Assembly: GCA_900543105.1 (NCBI GenBank)
Contig: UQQA01000048.1
Location: 1-16,270, forward strand
DNA: 16,270 nucleotides
From: an uncultured Ruminococcus sp.
GTDB lineage: Bacteria > Bacillota > Clostridia > Oscillospirales > Ruminococcaceae
Direction of reading: 5' to 3'
Shown here: one piece after another, positions 13,482-16,270 of the stretch
How the letters are laid out: each line of letters opens with the position of its first letter
Numbering within the stretch: the stretch's first letter is position 1
Position numbers and translations under genes: made by a program
The notes under the pieces: generated by a model
Databases searched by the model: none
What the model saw: only the letters and a program-made list of their open reading frames with translations
What the model was told of the DNA's origin: nothing

Positions 13482-15025
13482 TCAGAATATGAAATGAATT
13501 TTGATGCCCTCTTCATCGGTAACGTCAATCCTGTCTATCATTACTTTGGCAAGGGCGTTCTTTTCCTCCATTGTAAGTTCGTCCCACCTGTTAAGCGGTT
13601 CAAGCAAAGGCTTGGTGTCGATTCTCTTTACCTTGCGTTCTATCAGAAGAAGCTGCTTTTCGTATTCGTTCTTCTTGGCGTGAAGCTCGCTTATCTTCTC
13701 CTGAATGTACCCGAAAAGAACATCGTCCGCATCTATCAGCCTGTCAATGAGCTTTTTCGTGTCGGTGTCAATGCGAAGCAACTCCGCCTTGATTCTCTCC
13801 GCTTCTGAGGACTTGTTTGCACTGCTGTTCTTTGCTACCTCAAACTCGGAAATATGCTCACGCATTGCGTTCAGAACAATATTTTCCGCATCATCGGGAC
13901 GGACTTTCAGACGTTCATTTGTACGGCTGCACCCTTTTATGGTTTTAAGCCCCGTGCAGTTGTAATACCTCCAGAGCTTAGTCTTGTCCGCATTGTACGA
14001 ATACGCAATAAGCAAAGCTTTTCCGCAGTGTCCGTACTTGGTAAGTCCCACAAGCCACGATTTAAGTTCGCCCCTTGATCTCGGTATCTGATGATTGTGC
14101 GACTTCTTATCCTGCACCGCAAGCCACGTTTCCGAGTCCACAAGTCCCTCGTGATAGCCGACCTTGACAAATCGTTTTCGCTGTCCTTATTGTGCCACAT
14201 AAGACCGTGAACTCCGTCATAGGCATCAATGTCATCTATCATTGCAAAACCTCTCGACAGAAAATATTCGTACACATTTTTATCTGCACGAACATAAAGC
14301 GGATTTTCAAGTATTCTTGAAATTTCGCTGCGATCCATACTCCTGTTGATTGGATTATTTCCCGATGTAGATGAGGACGGAAGATTGTGTGCTTTTATGT
14401 AGTTCACCACGTCCAAAAGTGACGTTCCGGGTTCTTTATACACCTCATATGCGGCTATAACTGTTTGAGCTGCTTCAGACGGGACAAGCACCGAACCTGT
14501 CTTACCGTTAATGGTCTGCCTGCTCGACTGAAAGCCGAAGAACTTTTTACCGCCCTGATAAAAGCCTGTTTCGACAGCCTTTGTGCTGTATGCGTCCTTT
14601 ACTCTCGCCGCAATGGTTTCTCTCTAAAACTCCGCAAAGTTCAGCAGATTATTTCTCATCATTCTGCCCTCTTTGGTTTCCGTATTGAACGGCTCGGAAA
14701 GAGAAATAACGCCTACTCCGTATCTGTCAAGCTCATCGGTTATGTTGAGATATTCCCTCATATTACGGCTGAAACGGTCATATTTTTTCACGATTATCCT
14801 GTCGATATAACCGTCCTTTACATCGGACATCATCTGCATAAATTCGGGACGGTGACGAACGTCCTTGCCCGACTTTCCGTCATCGCAGTAAACCTTGAAA
14901 TTTGCCTCCTCTCCGACATATCTGATACATTCCTCCCTCTGTGCAGCTATGGAAAGCGAATTGTTTCCCTTTTCCTTATCACTGACGGAACGGCGAACAT
15001 ATATTGCTGTGTACTTTGTTTTCAT
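13482..15025 (-). pseudogene. Large serine recombinase, inactivated by an amber codon and a frameshift
   Basis: About 515 codons encode a large serine recombinase (transposon/ICE integrase type). The resolvase domain carries the catalytic Ser13 (YVRRSVSD), then DGKSG, and KKYDRFSRNMREY. A recombinase domain (DRSEISRILENPLYV), a zinc-ribbon-like segment (YGHCGKALL to YYNCTGLKTIKGC) and a coiled-coil C-terminus follow. Two lesions are visible. TAG at 14626-14624 replaces the expected Glu in FAEF-stop-RETIAARV, and one base is missing near 14170-14175, where SENDL gives way to FVKVGYHEGLVDSETW in the next frame. ATG 15025 is chosen with GGAGG 9 nt upstream; the TTG at 15034 abuts that site. The protein once inserted or excised the element; as written it gives only an N-terminal fragment of about 133 residues. 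Confidence 0.88.
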
Positions 15026-15047
15026 TGTAATCAACCTCCATAAAATG

Positions 15048-15093
15048 AAAGCCGATTATACGTTGTTATCTTTATTATAGCATAATCGGCTTT
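15048..15093. repeat. 12-bp inverted repeat flanking the recombinase -10
   Basis: AAAGCCGATTAT (15048-15059) and ATAATCGGCTTT (15082-15093) are perfect arms 22 bp apart. One arm lies in the promoter spacer and the other downstream of the start site. It could be an operator or a recombinase recognition site. Confidence 0.6.
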
Positions 15094-15102
15094 GCATTTC
15101 AA
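15074..15102 (-). promoter_or_regulatory. Promoter of the serine recombinase gene
   Basis: On the minus strand TTGAAA (15102-15097), a 17-bp spacer and a perfect TATAAT (15079-15074). It diverges from the toxin-antitoxin promoter at 15133-15161. Confidence 0.7.
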
Positions 15103-15132
15103 CGCTTTAAAGCGATATTTTTAAACTTTTTC

Positions 15133-15161
15133 TTGACATTTTCGTATGTGTGGTATATAAT
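15133..15161 (+). promoter_or_regulatory. Fully consensus promoter of the toxin-antitoxin operon
   Basis: TTGACA (15133-15138), exactly 17 bp, TATAAT (15156-15161). It is the strongest promoter by sequence in the window and its -10 overlaps an inverted repeat. Confidence 0.85.
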
Positions 15162-15182
15162 ATAGATATGGAATATATACCA
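15151..15182. promoter_or_regulatory. Inverted-repeat operator overlapping the toxin-antitoxin promoter
   Basis: TGGTATATA (15151-15159) and TATATACCA (15174-15182) are perfect 9-bp arms separated by 14 bp. The left arm overlaps the -10 and the right arm covers the transcription start. This is the usual place for autorepression by the antitoxin or the toxin-antitoxin complex. Confidence 0.65.
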
Positions 15183-15205
15183 TATTGTAAAAGGAGAGTA
15201 AAAGC

Positions 15206-15553
15206 TTGTTTGATGTAGAATACTATGAGAAAGAGGACGGCACATTCCCTGCCGAAGAATTTATCCTTTCTCTTGACACAAAAATGCAGGCTAAAATGTT
15301 CAGAGAGCTTGAGCTGCTCGAAACATTCGGAAATGAGCTTCGTGAACCGCACTCCAAACCGCTGGGAGATGGGATTTATGAAATTCGTGCAAAGGTGGCT
15401 TCCGACATTACAAGAGTGCTGTATTTCTTTGTGGTCAATAAGAAGATAATTCTTACCAACGGATTTGTAAAGAAAACCCAGAAAACGCCCGACAGCGAAA
15501 TTACGCTTGCCAAAAAATATCGTAAAGATTACCTTGAACGCAATAAGGAGTGA
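15206..15553 (+). CDS. RelE/HigB-family toxin (Gp49-like)
   Basis: The 115-residue protein has the pattern of the phage-derived Gp49-like/HigB branch of the RelE superfamily. FPAEEFILSLD at the start and a helical hairpin with KMFRELELLETFG are followed by the core strands GIYEIRAKVASDITRVLYFF (about 56-75) and NKKIILTNGFVKKTQKTP. The arginines in EIR and TRV and the terminal KK segments are typical of these ribosome-dependent mRNA interferases. It starts at TTG 15206, with GGAG 9 nt upstream and no ATG nearby. The toxin comes first and the Xre antitoxin follows 5 nt after its stop, the usual higBA order. Expression should be held down by the antitoxin at the operator 15151-15182. It lies beside the recombinase relic and probably arrived with that element. 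The gene looks intact. Confidence 0.88.
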   Translation: MFDVEYYEKEDGTFPAEEFILSLDTKMQAKMFRELELLETFGNELREPHSKPLGDGIYEIRAKVASDITRVLYFFVVNKKIILTNGFVKKTQKTPDSEITLAKKYRKDYLERNKE

Positions 15554-15558
15554 TCACT

Positions 15559-15855
15559 ATGAGTAAAAATTTCAGAGATACCTTAAATCGCCGGCTTGAA
15601 AATGATGCCGAATTCCGCAAGGAATATGAAGCCCTTTCTCCCGAATATGAAATTGCTAAAATGCTCATTGCCTGCCGAAACAGCGGGAATCTTACTCAAA
15701 AACAGCTTTCCGAGCTTACCGGCATAGACCAGGCTGACATCAGCAAGATCGAAAACGGAAATGCAAATCCCTCCATCAAAACGCTTACTCGCATAGCTTC
15801 TGCAATGAATATGAACTTAAAAATTGAGTTTGTTCCCAAAACTCAGAATGCTTGA
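15559..15855 (+). CDS. Xre-family antitoxin (HigA-like)
   Basis: This 98-residue DNA-binding protein has an N-terminal charged helix and a Cro/CI-type helix-turn-helix at about residues 44-90 (LTQKQLSELTGIDQADISKI, then ENGNANPSIKTL). It ends in a short tail with MNLKIEFVPK, common in antitoxins of HigB-like toxins. It should bind and neutralise the preceding toxin and repress the shared promoter. ATG 15559 is preferred to GTG 15550: AAGGAG at 15545-15550 lies 8 nt before the ATG and would overlap the GTG. A perfect terminator follows six bases after the stop. Confidence 0.9.
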   Translation: MSKNFRDTLNRRLENDAEFRKEYEALSPEYEIAKMLIACRNSGNLTQKQLSELTGIDQADISKIENGNANPSIKTLTRIASAMNMNLKIEFVPKTQNA

Positions 15856-15860
15856 AGTCT

Positions 15861-15894
15861 GCCAACCGCTTCTGTCACAAGCGGTTGGCTTTTT
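15861..15894 (+). terminator. Rho-independent terminator of the toxin-antitoxin operon
   Basis: GCCAACCGCTT (15861-15871) pairs perfectly with AAGCGGTTGGC (15879-15889) around a 7-base loop, followed by five T residues. It also separates the operon from the convergent small gene ending at 15897. Confidence 0.9.
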
Positions 15895-15896
15895 CT

Positions 15897-16070
15897 TTAG
15901 CTTACCTTGGTTTCTTTATCGTCATCTTCCTTTTTATCATGTTCGTGAGGTTTCAGAATATCGTAGATCTGATTTATCCTGTTCTGCTTAAAGCTCTCGC
16001 TCACATCTTTGGGAATGTGAGATGTTACCCTGATACCGTTAACGGTACGTTCGATTATTCTTTCTTTCAT
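15897..16070 (-). CDS. Small mobile-element-type protein, possibly TnpW-like
   Basis: This is a 57-residue hydrophilic protein. The middle part, ERTVNGIRVTSHIP followed by a Q/K/R-rich helix with NRINQIYDIL, recalls the small TnpW-family proteins of clostridial transposons, which have the order basic strand, short Val/Ser strand and amphipathic helix. The tail is very acidic and basic (HEHDKKEDDDKE). ATG 16070 is chosen because AAGGAG lies 10 nt before it; the frame is open up to GTG 16133 but that start has no ribosome site. The family call is from general resemblance only; a generic hypothetical protein of an integrated element is the safe description. Confidence 0.55.
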   Translation of the reverse strand: MKERIIERTVNGIRVTSHIPKDVSESFKQNRINQIYDILKPHEHDKKEDDDKETKVS

Positions 16071-16185
16071 AAGCAAAATACTCCTTCCTTTTTGTGATTT
16101 CTTTTGTTCGTATATATTCGGAAAATTCATCACCGACAGTAACCGCTGCGGCTCCTGTTTCTTTTCTTGATTCGCATCTGTTCAT
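16039..16185 (-). CDS. Short ORF overlapping the TnpW-like start; hypothetical
   Basis: This is a 48-codon minus-strand frame from ATG 16185 to TAA 16041-16039. It overlaps the start of the next gene by 32 bp, in another frame, and its composition is protein-like (VGDEFSEYIRTKEITKRKEY). GGAGAG stands only 2 nt before the ATG, too close for a normal ribosome site. The frame stays open further upstream (PAGEQRNSSGE), so this may be the 3' end of a longer gene or gene relic. No family is recognised. Confidence 0.25.
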   Translation of the reverse strand: MNRCESRKETGAAAVTVGDEFSEYIRTKEITKRKEYFAYERKNNRTYR

Positions 16186-16244
16186 CTCTCCACTGCTGTT
16201 CCTCTGCTCTCCTGCTGGATATATAATAAAAAAGTGGACAAGTA

Positions 16245-16270
16245 TGATATAATAGAAGACAGAAAAAGGA
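16245..16270 (+). promoter_or_regulatory. Extended -10 promoter and ribosome site for a gene beyond the right edge
   Basis: TGATATAAT (16245-16253) is an extended -10, and the window ends in AAAAAGGA, a ribosome-site-like sequence. No good -35 is seen. A + strand gene probably starts just outside. Confidence 0.4.

Noticed and set aside
14624..14626. UAG in the recombinase as recoding or programmed read-through
   Set aside because: A second, independent frameshift follows in the same gene, and nothing else in the window suggests UAG reassignment; plain decay is simpler.
14465..15043. 192-codon + strand frame opposite the recombinase
   Set aside because: Antisense shadow; the minus strand encodes clear serine-recombinase motifs over the same bases.
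15048..15093. Inverted repeat as a terminator
   Set aside because: The 22-base loop and lack of a T run, plus a complete promoter inside it, argue against termination; kept as a DNA-level repeat.

Overview
The window looks like chromosome of a Gram-positive anaerobic gut or rumen bacterium of the Clostridia, most likely Ruminococcus or a close Oscillospiraceae relative. The grounds are moderate GC, strong AGGAGG-type ribosome sites, several TTG/GTG starts, housekeeping-type TTGACA/TATAAT promoters, and the gene families present: GPH sugar symporter, ROK and AraC regulators, GH59/GH35 glycosidases, a His-less HPr-like protein, and a large serine recombinase next to a SNF2-type helicase. The genus is an inference from gene content, not a proven assignment.

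Layout. 1-674: 3' part of a zinc-knuckle protein of unknown function on the + strand, ending at a bidirectional terminator. 782-4895 (minus strand): a tight operon read as zinc alcohol/polyol dehydrogenase, GPH-family symporter, PfkB sugar kinase (fructokinase-like), VOC-fold protein, a probably broken 37-codon gene, and an HPr-like protein that keeps the regulatory Ser motif but lacks the catalytic His. 5110-6213 (minus): a ROK-family repressor with its own promoter and terminator. 6327-10663 (minus): a two-gene operon of a lipoprotein GH59 beta-galactosidase/galactocerebrosidase-like enzyme and a signal-less GH35 beta-galactosidase. 10811-11596 (+): a divergent AraC-family regulator.

How the sugar genes may work together. 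GH59 on the cell surface and GH35 inside the cell would release beta-galactose from a galactoside. The dehydrogenase, symporter and kinase make up a classic route in which a polyol or hexose is imported, oxidised to a ketose and phosphorylated. A 28-bp palindrome lies directly downstream of the -10 of the dehydrogenase promoter, and a half-degenerate copy sits in the same place in the ROK promoter, so ROK probably represses itself and the catabolic operon. Direct repeats spaced 21 bp apart in the GH59/AraC intergenic region look like the AraC-type binding site for the hydrolase operon.

11597-16270 is a decaying mobile-element region. It holds a frameshifted remnant of the C-terminal part of a large SNF2 helicase/DNA-methylase protein, abutting the AraC stop codon, and a large serine recombinase broken by an amber codon and a frameshift. 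Next come an intact RelE/HigB-like toxin with an Xre antitoxin under a consensus promoter with an operator-like inverted repeat, and small minus-strand mobile-element-type ORFs. At the right edge a promoter and ribosome site point out of the window. No rRNA, tRNA or CRISPR array was seen.
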